Below, one piece after another: positions 55,950 through 63,838 of a DNA stretch of 64,000 nt. The stretch comes from AC-32 sp038236705. Its GTDB lineage: Bacteria; Actinomycetota; Thermoleophilia; Gaiellales; Gaiellaceae. The position numbers and the translations under genes are program-made. Under the pieces are notes generated by a model that saw only the letters and a program-made list of their open reading frames with translations, did no database searches and was not told where the DNA came from. The stretch lies in NCBI GenBank assembly GCA_038236705.1, contig JBBRZN010000002.1:62001-126000 (forward strand), in the 5' to 3' direction. How positions within the stretch are numbered: position 1 is the first letter of the stretch; each line of letters begins with the position of its first letter.

Positions 55950-56987
55950 GTGCTTCCATACGTGGTGAAGAGGCTGGCGTGGGCGGTTGTCGTTTTCGTC
56001 GCGGTCACGTTTTCCACGTACATCCTCTTCTTCGTCATTCCGACGAACCGGCCGGGCAACAGCAACGTCCAGGGCCGCGACATCACGGCGAGCGTCACGC
56101 AGGCCACCGGCATCCACGGCCCGGTCTGGAAGGAGTACGGCATCTTCCTGCGACGGATCGTCACGGGCCAGAGCCTAGGCCGCTCGACCACGAGCCGCGA
56201 GGACGTGAACACGATGCTCAAGCGCGCGGCGCCGATCACGGCCTCGCTGCTCCTCGGCGGGGCGATCTTCTGGATGCTGATCTCGATCCCGATCGGGGTG
56301 CTCTCGGCGTTGCGGCCGCGATCGCTGCTGGACCGAGCGGCCATGCTCTTCGTGCTGATCGGGATCTCGGTGCATCCGATCTGGCTCGGGTTGATCCTCG
56401 TCTACGTCTTCGGGCACAAGCTGGGACTGACTCCGCTCGGCGAGTACTGCGACTTCTTCTACGCAGGCCCCAGCGAGGTCTGCGGCGGCCCGCGCCAATG
56501 GGCCTACCACCTGATCCTGCCCTGGATCACCTTCGGGATGCTGTTCGCCGCGCTGTACGTGCGCATGATCCGGGCAAGCGTGGTCGAGACGCTCCATCAT
56601 GATTACGTCACGACCGCGAGGGCCAAGGGCGCCTCGGAATGGCGCGTCGTGCGCGGGCACGTGCTCAAGAACGCGTTCCTGCCGGTGGTCACGATGCTGG
56701 GCATGGACGTCGGCGTGGCCTTCGGCGGCTCGGTCTTCGTGGAGTCGGTGTTCGGCCTCCCGGGGATCGGGCGGCTCGCGGTGCGGAGCCTGCAACGGCA
56801 GGACCTGCCGCCGATCATGGGGATCATCGTGATGGTCACGATCGCGATCCTCGTCTTCAATCTGATCGTCGACTTGCTCTACGCGTGGCTCGATCCGCGG
56901 GTCGGGCACTCGCCGCGCGGGCTGGACGAGGAAGAGCGCGCTCAGCTGAGCGCGGCGCGAACCTCGCCTAAGCCGGTGCAGGCGTGA
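55950..56987 (+). CDS. dipeptide/oligopeptide ABC permease (DppB-like), orphan
   Basis: 345 residues with six membrane helices and the BPD-transport EAA-type loop HHDYVTTARAKGASEWRVVRGH (about 213-234, shown in part). The start LPYVVKRLAWAVVVFVAVTF is typical of DppB. No partner permease (DppC), ATPase or binding protein is adjacent, so it probably works with subunits encoded elsewhere. GTG start, 53 bp after thiL; it may be part of the thiamin transcript. Its end overlaps trxA by 20 nt, tail to tail. Confidence 0.88.
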   Translation: MLPYVVKRLAWAVVVFVAVTFSTYILFFVIPTNRPGNSNVQGRDITASVTQATGIHGPVWKEYGIFLRRIVTGQSLGRSTTSREDVNTMLKRAAPITASLLLGGAIFWMLISIPIGVLSALRPRSLLDRAAMLFVLIGISVHPIWLGLILVYVFGHKLGLTPLGEYCDFFYAGPSEVCGGPRQWAYHLILPWITFGMLFAALYVRMIRASVVETLHHDYVTTARAKGASEWRVVRGHVLKNAFLPVVTMLGMDVGVAFGGSVFVESVFGLPGIGRLAVRSLQRQDLPPIMGIIVMVTIAILVFNLIVDLLYAWLDPRVGHSPRGLDEEERAQLSAARTSPKPVQA

Positions 56988-57297
56988 GCCACTGGGCCCA
57001 CGCCTGCTCGTAGTGCGAGCGGGGGCGGGCGCCGACCACGGTCTCGCGCGGCTCGCCGCCTTCGAAGAGAATCGCGGTCGGGATCGAGAGGACGTCGTAG
57101 CGCGAGGCCGTCTGGAGGTTTTCGTCGATGTCGAGCTTCGCGAACCTGACCCGCGAGCCGTACTGCTCCTCGAGCTGGCGCAGGATGGGCTCGACCGCGT
57201 GGCACGGGCCGCACCAGGGAGCCCAGAAGTCCACGATCACCGGCGTCTCCGCCTGGATGACCTCCTGCTCGAAGGTCGCGTCGGTCAACTCGTCCAC
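56968..57297 (-). CDS. trxA: thioredoxin
   Basis: 109 residues with the redox motif FWAPWCGPC (about 24-32), DIDENLQTASRYDVLSIPTAILF and the cis-Pro loop. It reduces protein disulfides in the cytoplasm. The GTG start has TAGCAT (57309-57304 minus strand) six bases upstream, so it is probably leaderless despite lying 9 bp after the GT2 stop... on the same strand. Confidence 0.95.
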   Translation of the reverse strand: MDELTDATFEQEVIQAETPVIVDFWAPWCGPCHAVEPILRQLEEQYGSRVRFAKLDIDENLQTASRYDVLSIPTAILFEGGEPRETVVGARPRSHYEQAWAQWLTPAPA

Positions 57298-57306
57298 GGC
57301 GCCATG

Positions 57307-58020
57307 CTATAGGCGCCCCAGGAGGGCCCGGATCCGCAGCAGCGGCACCCTCCAGATCGCTTCGAGGACGATGCGCTTGCTCATCTTCGAGCCGCCACGC
57401 TCGCGGTCGACGAAGGTGATCGGCACCTCGACCACGCGAAATCCCGCGCGCAAGGCGCGGTAGGTGGTCTCGATCTGGAAGGCGTAGCCGCGGGCGGTGA
57501 TCGCGTCGAGATCGAGGGTCTCCAGCACCTCCCGGCGGAAGCACTTGAAACCGCCCGTGAGATCGCGGACGTGCACCCCCAGCACATGGCGCGCATAGCC
57601 CGAGCCGCCCGCCGAGACGAACCGGCGCAGCCGGCCCCAGTTTTGGATCGAGCCGCCGTCCACGTAGCGCGAGCCGAGCACGATGTCGGCCTCGCCCGCC
57701 GCCTGGATCAAGCGCAGGACGTCGTTCGGATCGTGGGAGAAGTCGGCGTCCATCTCGAGGATCAGCTCGGCACCGTCCGCGAGCGCCCGTTCGAAGCCGG
57801 CGAGGTACGCGGGGCCGAGGCCCTGCTTCGTCTCCCGGTGGAGGACCTCGATGTGATCGAGCTCTGCGGCCAGGCGGTCGGCCAGCTCGCCGGTGCCGTC
57901 CGGGGAGTTGTCGTCGATCACGAGCACGGCCACGCCCTGCTCGCCGAGGGCGCGAACCATCGGCTCGATGTTCTCGCGCTCGTTGTAGGTGGGCAGGCAG
58001 ACGATCGTGCGCACGTCCAT
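57307..58020 (-). CDS. polyprenol-phosphate mannose synthase-like GT2 glycosyltransferase
   Basis: 237 residues, GT2 fold: IVCLPTYNERENI (about 6-18), VIDDNSPDGTGE (about 34-45), MDADFSHDP (the metal-binding DxD, about 93-101), DLTGGFKCFRREV and VPITFVDRERGGSKMS. This matches the Ppm1/Dpm1 catalytic domain, which makes polyprenol-P-mannose for membrane GT-C enzymes such as the two in the first 6 kb. It lacks C-terminal membrane helices. Divergent from polX with only 11 bp between starts. Confidence 0.9.
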   Translation of the reverse strand: MDVRTIVCLPTYNERENIEPMVRALGEQGVAVLVIDDNSPDGTGELADRLAAELDHIEVLHRETKQGLGPAYLAGFERALADGAELILEMDADFSHDPNDVLRLIQAAGEADIVLGSRYVDGGSIQNWGRLRRFVSAGGSGYARHVLGVHVRDLTGGFKCFRREVLETLDLDAITARGYAFQIETTYRALRAGFRVVEVPITFVDRERGGSKMSKRIVLEAIWRVPLLRIRALLGRL

Positions 58021-58031
58021 ATGATCGCTGA

Positions 58032-59753
58032 GTGGCGAAGGCGAAGACGCTTCCTCGCAACGCGGACGTAGCCGAGCAGCTCGAGCTCCTGTCCGACCTG
58101 CTCGAGATCGAGGGCCAGCCGGCCTTTCGCGTGCTCGCGTACCGGCGCGCGGCGACCCGGATCCGCGAGCTGGGCACGCCGGTCGCGCAGCTCGCGCTCG
58201 AGGGCAAGGCGAAGGAGCTGCAGGGGATCGGCGCGACGATCCAGGACAAGATCGTCCAGATCGTGAACACGGGGGAGATCGAGGCGCTGTCGAAGCGGCG
58301 CAAGACGATTCCGCCGGAGGTGGTCGAGTTCCTGAACATCCCGGGGCTCGGGCCCAAGACGGTGCGCCGGATCTGGCAGGAGCTCGGGGTCACGACGCTG
58401 GCCGAGCTGAAGGAGGCCGCGCGGTCGCAGCGGCTACGGACTCTTCCCGGGCTGGGCGCGAAGCTCGAAGAGAACGTGCTCAAGTCGGTGGGGCGCAAGA
58501 AGAAGGCGCCAGGCCCGCAGCGCACGCTGCTCGGCCGGGCCCTGCCGGCGCTGCTCGCGGTGGTGGACGTCCTGCGCGAGCACCCGGCCGCCGAGCGGGT
58601 CTCGGAGGCGGGGAGCGCGCGCCGCCGCAGGGAGACCGTGCGCGACCTCGACATCATCGCGACGGCGAGCGCCCCGGCCGCGCTCATCGAGTACTTCACG
58701 AGCCTCGCTTGGGTCTCGGAGGTGGCGGCGAAGGGCCCGACGAAGGCGACGGTGGTCTCGCACGAGGGCTTCCGCTTCGATCTGCGCGTGGTTCCGCCCG
58801 AGTGCTACGGCAACCTGCTTCAGCACTTCACCGGCTCGAAGGCGCACAACGTGGCGCTGCGGGAGGACGCGGTTCGGCGGGGGCTGTCGGTCTCGGAGTA
58901 CGGAGTCGCGGAGGTCGACAGCGGCGAGGTCTTCACGACGCAGAGCGAGGAGGAGCTCTACGAGCGGCTCGGCTATCAGTTCGTCCCCCCGGAGCTACGC
59001 GAGAACGCGGGCGAGCTGGAGGCGGCGCGCAAGCGGGAGCTGCCGCAGCTCGTCGAGGCCTCGCAGCTTCGCGGCGACCTGCACACGCACACGCACTGGT
59101 CTGCGGATGGGAAGAACACGCTCACCGAGATGGTCGAGGCGGCGAAGGCGCGCGGTTACGCGTACTACGGGATCACCGACCACTCGCACTACCTGCGCGA
59201 GGGTCGCATGGAGGCGCAGGTGAAGGAGATCGAGAAGGTCGCGAAACGGGTCGCTCCGCTGCGGCTGCTGAAGGGCGTGGAGGTGAACATCAAGGCCGAC
59301 GGGACTCTCGATCTGCCCGACGAGGTGCTGGCCGAGCGCGACTGGGTGGTGGCCTCGATCCATACCGCCTTCGACCGCGATCCGACGGAGCGGATCCTGG
59401 CGACGATGGAGAACCCGCACGTGCACTGCATCGGCCACTTGACCGGACGGAAGCTGAACCGGCGCGAGCCCATGGAGATCGACATCGAGCGCGTGGTCGC
59501 CAAGGCGGTCGAGACCGGGACGTTCCTGGAGATCAACTCGCAGCCGGACCGGCTCGACCTGCGCGACGTGCACGCGCGGGTGGCGGGGGAGGCAGGGGCT
59601 GGGGTGATCGTGAACAGCGACGCGCACCAGGTGAAGGCGCTCGACTACGTCGAGTTCGGCATCGCGCAGGCCAGGCGAGCGTGGCTGACGGCCGAGCAGG
59701 TCGCGAACACGCGGAGCTGGGCCCAGCTGAAGAAGCTGCTGAAGAAGGGCTAA
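58032..59753 (+). CDS. polX: PolX-type DNA polymerase with PHP exonuclease domain
   Basis: 573 residues: an 8-kDa helical domain and two helix-hairpin-helix motifs (about 60-160, IPGLGPKTVRRIWQELGV), the palm with GSARRRRETVRDLDII (about 196-211), thumb, and a PHP domain (about 340-573) with DLHTHTHWSADG, YYGITDHSH and NSDAHQV metal ligands. It fills short gaps and trims 3' ends in repair. GTG start with TATGAT six bases upstream (leaderless type). Confidence 0.95.
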   Translation: MAKAKTLPRNADVAEQLELLSDLLEIEGQPAFRVLAYRRAATRIRELGTPVAQLALEGKAKELQGIGATIQDKIVQIVNTGEIEALSKRRKTIPPEVVEFLNIPGLGPKTVRRIWQELGVTTLAELKEAARSQRLRTLPGLGAKLEENVLKSVGRKKKAPGPQRTLLGRALPALLAVVDVLREHPAAERVSEAGSARRRRETVRDLDIIATASAPAALIEYFTSLAWVSEVAAKGPTKATVVSHEGFRFDLRVVPPECYGNLLQHFTGSKAHNVALREDAVRRGLSVSEYGVAEVDSGEVFTTQSEEELYERLGYQFVPPELRENAGELEAARKRELPQLVEASQLRGDLHTHTHWSADGKNTLTEMVEAAKARGYAYYGITDHSHYLREGRMEAQVKEIEKVAKRVAPLRLLKGVEVNIKADGTLDLPDEVLAERDWVVASIHTAFDRDPTERILATMENPHVHCIGHLTGRKLNRREPMEIDIERVVAKAVETGTFLEINSQPDRLDLRDVHARVAGEAGAGVIVNSDAHQVKALDYVEFGIAQARRAWLTAEQVANTRSWAQLKKLLKKG

Positions 59754-59787
59754 CCCGTCCCCGGCGGCCATGTCTCCATAAGCCAAC

Positions 59788-59838
59788 GGGGACACACCCG
59801 GGGACACACCCAGGGACACACCCAGAGTGTGTCCCTGG
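59788..59838. repeat. triple 12-bp direct repeat plus hairpin
   Basis: GGGGACACACCC at 59788 and 59800, then AGGGACACACCC at 59812, in perfect 12-bp periodicity. The last copy pairs with GTGTGTCCCTGG (59827-59838) to give a 12-bp perfect stem (59810-59821) with loop CCAGA, followed by TTTACTGGTTTA. It may terminate polX transcription. The remaining 165 bp up to the kinase start showed nothing else certain. Confidence 0.65.
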
Positions 59839-60003
59839 TTTACTGGTTTAGGGTGCCCAGCAGGCGGCGGCGATCTCGCGCACGTCGACTGGGTCGAGCT
59901 CCTGGGCCTCCGTTCGGGCCAGAGCCTGCGGCTCGCCGTAGTGCTCCCGCAGCGGCGCGAGCGCCCCGTCGTCAGATGCATGCGCCGATGGTACGGTCAG
60001 CCC

Positions 60004-61074
60004 GTGCCACGAGTCCGCCGCCTCCGACGAGAGGCGCCCGCGCTCGAGCTGCTCGCGGCGACCCTGCCTGAGTTGCGGCTCGGTCTCTCCGAGGCCGCCG
60101 CGCGCACCGTCGCCTACGAGGTCTTCGAAAAGCTCGGCTATGGCGCCGTCGCCGTCACCGACACGACCCGCGTGCTGACGTTCACGGGGGCCGGGGCCGA
60201 CCACCACGGGCCCGGCGACGAGCCGATCCGGCCCGTCTTCGAGGCCCTGGCCGCGAGGAAGCCGCTCGTCGCGCCGCTGGCACTTCGGGTCGCGTGCGGC
60301 CATCCCGAGTGCCCGCTGGGCGCGGCCACGGTGGTGCCGCTTCAACTCTCCGACGGGCCCGTCGGCGCTCTGATCGTCTATGCGACCGACGGCGCACCGC
60401 TCGACGAGGACGACGTCGACTTGCTCACCCACCTCGGGGAGCAGCTCTCGGCGCAGCTGCAGCTTTCGGAGCTCGCCGGCTCCGCGCGCGCCGCGGCCTC
60501 CGCGGAGCTGCAGGCGCTGCAGGCGCAGATCGAGCCGCACTTCCTGTTCAACTGCCTCAACACGATCGCCAGCTTCACGCGCACCGAGCCGGAGCGGGCG
60601 CGCGAGCTGATCCTCGCCTTCGCCGATTACTGCCGTTGGACACTGGCGCGGCCGGGCGAGTTCATCTCGCTCGAGGAGGAGCTCCGCCACGTGCGCAGCT
60701 ACCTGGCGCTCGAGCAGGCGCGCTTCGGGCCGCAGCTCCAGGTGACGATCGACGCGACGCCGGAGGCATTGGCCGTGCGGCTGCCGCCCTTCCTCGTCCA
60801 GCCGCTCGTCGAGAACGCCGTGAAGCACGGCAAGACGGAGCGGCCCCTCGGCTTGCTGGTGCGCGCCCGCGTCCGGCGCGGCCGCCTGCGGGTGACCGTG
60901 CGCGACAACGGCCGCGGGATCGCCCGCGAGGCGCTCGAGCGCGTCCTCGCGGGTGAGGACGAGGGGCTCGGCCTCGCGAACGTGCACCGGCGCCTGACCG
61001 CCTTCTATGGCGAGGGCGTGCGTCTGAAGTCGGGCGTCTTCGGAACCGTCGTGCGGCTTCAGGTTCCCGCGTGA
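60004..61074 (+). CDS. LytS-type sensor histidine kinase with GAF-like input domain
   Basis: 356 residues, soluble (no membrane helices). A GAF-like input domain (about 25-155) includes a CGHPEC cluster (about 99-104) and VGALIVYAT. The transmitter has the phosphorylatable His in IEPHFLFNCLNTIASFTRTE (about 178-197), and the ATPase has ENAVKHGK and DNGRGIA. It should phosphorylate the LytTR regulator encoded next (GTGA overlap). GTG at 60004 is preferred because TACGGT lies six bases upstream; an ATG at 59980 is possible. Confidence 0.92.
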   Translation: MPRVRRLRREAPALELLAATLPELRLGLSEAAARTVAYEVFEKLGYGAVAVTDTTRVLTFTGAGADHHGPGDEPIRPVFEALAARKPLVAPLALRVACGHPECPLGAATVVPLQLSDGPVGALIVYATDGAPLDEDDVDLLTHLGEQLSAQLQLSELAGSARAAASAELQALQAQIEPHFLFNCLNTIASFTRTEPERARELILAFADYCRWTLARPGEFISLEEELRHVRSYLALEQARFGPQLQVTIDATPEALAVRLPPFLVQPLVENAVKHGKTERPLGLLVRARVRRGRLRVTVRDNGRGIAREALERVLAGEDEGLGLANVHRRLTAFYGEGVRLKSGVFGTVVRLQVPA

Positions 61075-61778
61075 TCCGCGCGCTGCTCGTGGACGACGAG
61101 GCGCCGGCCCGCTCCGAGCTGCGCTACCTGCTCACCACGCACCCAGAGGTCGAGGTCGTCGGCGAGGCGGCCACGGCAGTGGAGGCGCTGAAGCTCGCGG
61201 CGGCGGTTCCCTACGACGTGGTCTTCATCGACATCGAGATGCCGGGCCTCTCCGGCCTGGATGCGGCTCGCCTCGTGCACGGGCGCGCCGGCGCCCCTCA
61301 GCTCGTCTTCGTGACCGCGCACGAGCAGTACGCGATCGAGGCGTTCGCGGTCGAGGCCCTCGACTACCTGCTCAAGCCGGTCGACCCGGAGCGGCTCGCC
61401 CAGGTGGTGCGCAGGCTCGGAAAGAGACCACTCGCGCCCGCGTCGTTTCAGAAGATCCCTGTCGTGAGCGGCGGCGAGACCGTCCTGCTGGCGTGGGACG
61501 ACGTGCACTACGCGCGGGCCGACGGCGACTACTGCCGCGTGCACACCTACGACCGCTCCTACCTCTGCACGCGCTCGCTGCGCGAGCTGGAGGAGACGCT
61601 TCCGGCGGATCGTTTCGCCCGCATCCACCGTTCGTACCTGGTCAACCTGGGCAAGGTCGCCGCGGTGAAGCGTCCCGGTGCCGACCGGCTACGGCTGGCT
61701 CTCGACGACGCGGAGCGAACCGAGCTCGATGTCGCCCGCCGCCAGAGCAAGGCCGTGCGCGAGCGGCTGCGGATGTAG
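61071..61778 (+). CDS. LytTR-family response regulator
   Basis: 235 residues: a receiver domain (about 1-120) with LLVDDEAPAR, the phosphorylated Asp in VVFIDIEMPGLSG (about 49-61), FVTAHEQYAIEAF and LLKPVD, then a LytTR DNA-binding domain (about 135-235) with YARADGDYCRVHTYDRSYL, RIHRSYLVNLGKV. It regulates targets of the adjacent kinase, often envelope or metabolite transport genes; EamA lies downstream, but no site was identified. Confidence 0.94.
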   Translation: MIRALLVDDEAPARSELRYLLTTHPEVEVVGEAATAVEALKLAAAVPYDVVFIDIEMPGLSGLDAARLVHGRAGAPQLVFVTAHEQYAIEAFAVEALDYLLKPVDPERLAQVVRRLGKRPLAPASFQKIPVVSGGETVLLAWDDVHYARADGDYCRVHTYDRSYLCTRSLRELEETLPADRFARIHRSYLVNLGKVAAVKRPGADRLRLALDDAERTELDVARRQSKAVRERLRM

Positions 61779-61807
61779 AGCGGTTGCGATGACGTCGCTT
61801 GCCCCGA

Positions 61808-61878
61808 CCGGTCAGTTCAGACGGACGCACGAGCGGAGCCCGCGCGTCCTGATGGCGGCACCGCAGGCGGTGCCTTAG
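61808..61878. repeat. dispersed intergenic repeat, copy 2
   Basis: Second copy of the element at 10776-10848, between the LytTR gene and the EamA start codon. Its 3' hairpin is the perfect GGCACCGC-AG-GCGGTGCC; a shorter GGACGC/GCGTCC pair precedes it. It ends exactly where the EamA GTG begins. Confidence 0.7.
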
Positions 61879-62685
61879 GTGCCTGCAAGCGCGCTGGCAC
61901 TTGCGCTGGGAGCAGCAACCCTGCACGCGCTCTGGAACCTCCTTCTGGCGCGGGAAGAGGACACCGAGGCCGCGACCGCGGTGGCGGTGCTGGCGCTGGT
62001 CTGCGTGCTCGCCGTTCCCGCGGCGTTCACGTGGCGCGTCGAGGGCGCGGCTCTGCCGTACCTCGCGGGCTCGGCGGTGCTCGAGCTCGCGTACTTCACG
62101 CTTCTGGCCGCTGCCTACAGGCGCTACGAGCTGAGCCTCGTCTACCCGGTCGCGCGTGGCCTCGCGCCCGTGCTGGCACTCGCGCTCGTCGTCGCGGTGG
62201 ACGGTGCGCGGCCCGCGACTGCCGGGATCGCAGGCGTTCTTGCGGTCGGCGCGGGCGTCCTGCTCGTGCGAGGCGCGCGCGGAAGCCTCGGCGGGCTCGC
62301 GCTCGGCGCCGTCATCGCCGCGACGATCGCCGGTTACACCGTTCTCGACCGCTACGGCGTCAGGCACGCGGCGGCCGGGCCCTACCTGCTCCTGGTGATG
62401 ATCGGGCCGGCGCTTGTCTACTCGACCGCGCTCGGGCGGCGCCGGGTGCGCGCGGCGATCTCGCCGGCCACGGTGCTCGTAGGGGCCGCGGCGGCCGGTG
62501 CGTACCTGCTCGTGCTACTTGCGCTGCGTCTCGCGAGCGCGCCCGCCGTGGCAGCCGTGCGAGAGACGAGCGTCGTGATCGCGACGGCGCTCGCTGCGGC
62601 GGTACTGCGGGAGCAAGTGGGGCCGCTGCGTCTCGCCGGCGCAGCCCTGGTCGCCGCCGGCGTCGCGCTCCTGGCCTTTTCGTAG
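61879..62685 (+). CDS. EamA/DMT-family transporter
   Basis: 268 residues with about ten short hydrophobic helices in two repeats. The first repeat has ATLHALWNLLLARE (about 13-26) and YELSLVYPVARGLAPVLAL (about 84-102); the second ends RETSVVIATALAAAVLREQVGPLRLAGAAL-type sequence, the hallmark of EamA transporters (only part shown). It probably exports metabolites or amino acids. GTG start directly after repeat copy 2, which leaves no conventional Shine-Dalgarno. Confidence 0.87.
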   Translation: MPASALALALGAATLHALWNLLLAREEDTEAATAVAVLALVCVLAVPAAFTWRVEGAALPYLAGSAVLELAYFTLLAAAYRRYELSLVYPVARGLAPVLALALVVAVDGARPATAGIAGVLAVGAGVLLVRGARGSLGGLALGAVIAATIAGYTVLDRYGVRHAAAGPYLLLVMIGPALVYSTALGRRRVRAAISPATVLVGAAAAGAYLLVLLALRLASAPAVAAVRETSVVIATALAAAVLREQVGPLRLAGAALVAAGVALLAFS

Positions 62686-62762
62686 GTGCCAGACACCGCC
62701 TCAAGACTTTCACGAACTATCCACAATCCCCGCTCAGGGGCGATTCCTGCGGTGTCAGGCAC
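62686..62762. repeat. 77-bp element with 14-bp inverted ends
   Basis: GTGCCAGACACCGC (62686-62699) and GCGGTGTCAGGCAC (62749-62762) are inverted repeats with one mismatch. The interior has TTTCACGAACTATCCACA and a small CCCC/GGGG stem. It fills the gap between the convergent EamA and trehalose-phosphatase genes. The layout resembles REP/MITE-type elements. Confidence 0.65.
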
Positions 62763-62770
62763 GTGCGAGT

Positions 62771-63478
62771 TTAGAGTCGCCGCAGCAGGTCGAGCAGCTC
62801 TGCTGGTGAGCCGACCGTCAGGTCTGCCGCCTCCCGCAGCCCCGGAGGGGCCTCCGCCGAGGCGACCGCGATCCGCAGCCCGATCTCCAGACCGTCGAGA
62901 CCCCGGAAGGCGTCGAGGTCGGTCGTGTCGTCCCCGGCGTAGAGCGCGCGCCGCAGGTCTCGCTCCTCCAGGAGCGCCCGCACCGCTGTCCCCTTGTCCG
63001 CCTCCACCGGCGGGCGCAGCTCGAGCACCTTTCGGCCCCAGCGCGCCTCGAGCCCCGCCTCCTCCGCCCGGGCGGCGACGCGCTCCAGCTCCGCTCGAGC
63101 AGCCTGTCGGTCATCGGCCTCGCGCCAGTGCAGCGCGACCGTCAGTCCCTTGTCCTCGAGCCACGGCCACTCGAGCCGCGCGAACGGCTGCAGCCTCTCG
63201 CGCCAGCGCTCCGCCTCGGGCGCGAGCTCGAGACCGTGCACGCCGACGTAGACGATCCCGTCCACGCGAACCAGCCTCCGGGCCTCCGCGCCGCTGCGGC
63301 CGCTGACACAGGCTACGAGGGCGTAACGCCCGGCCAGGCGCTCGAGCTCCACGCGCGTCTCCTCCGGTACCTCGGCCAGCTCCGGGCGCGCGACGATCGG
63401 CGCGAGCGTCCCGTCCACGTCGAGGAGCACGGCCCCCCGGGCCGGATCCTCGCTCAGCCGAGCCAGCGCATCCTCCAC
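62771..63478 (-). CDS. otsB: trehalose-6-phosphate phosphatase
   Basis: 235 residues with HAD motif I LLDVDGTLAPI (about 18-28), VACVSGRSG (about 54-62), GVHGLEL, the motif III Lys in EADKGTAVRAL and motif IV YAGDDTTDLDAF. It makes trehalose from trehalose-6-phosphate; no otsA is in the window. The GTG at 63478 has TATTCT seven bases upstream. A longer in-frame extension overlaps the divergent TauE gene and is rejected. Confidence 0.92.
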   Translation of the reverse strand: MEDALARLSEDPARGAVLLDVDGTLAPIVARPELAEVPEETRVELERLAGRYALVACVSGRSGAEARRLVRVDGIVYVGVHGLELAPEAERWRERLQPFARLEWPWLEDKGLTVALHWREADDRQAARAELERVAARAEEAGLEARWGRKVLELRPPVEADKGTAVRALLEERDLRRALYAGDDTTDLDAFRGLDGLEIGLRIAVASAEAPPGLREAADLTVGSPAELLDLLRRL

Positions 63479-63496
63479 AGCCCGCAGAATACGGCG

Positions 63497-63838
63497 GTGC
63501 GCCTCCTTGCCATCGGCCTCCTCGCCGGCCTCTTCAGCGCCCTCTTCGGCGTGGGCGGCGGGATCGTCGTCGTCCCGCTCCTGATCCTCGTGGCCGCGTA
63601 CACCGAGCGCCCGGCGATGGGGACCTCGCTCGCCGCGATCCTGCTGATCGCCCTCGTCGGCTCGGTCACCTACGCGCTGCACGGCGAGGTAAAGCCCGGG
63701 GCGGCCGCGATCGTAGGCATCCCAGGCGCGCTCGGTGCGGTGGCGGGCGCTTCGCTCCAGCAGCGACTCGCTACCCGGACCCTCTCGCTGGCGTTCGCGG
63801 CGCTGCTCGCCGGCCTCGGCATCTGGTTCCTCGCCTGA
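63497..63838 (+). CDS. half-size TauE/SafE (TSUP) permease, first unit
   Basis: 113 residues with four hydrophobic helices and the TSUP repeat signature AGLFSALFGVGGGIVVVPLL (about 10-29) and GTSLAAILLIALVGS. Full-length TSUP exporters (about 250 residues) hold two such repeats; this gene encodes one. It ends at TGATG, overlapping the next gene by one base, which encodes a second repeat. The pair probably forms a heteromer. Transports organosulfonates or similar anions in relatives. Confidence 0.85.
   Translation: MRLLAIGLLAGLFSALFGVGGGIVVVPLLILVAAYTERPAMGTSLAAILLIALVGSVTYALHGEVKPGAAAIVGIPGALGAVAGASLQQRLATRTLSLAFAALLAGLGIWFLA

Noticed and set aside
62716..62724. CTATCCACA as an additional DnaA box
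   Set aside because: Isolated single match inside a 77-bp repeat element, 45 kb from dnaA.
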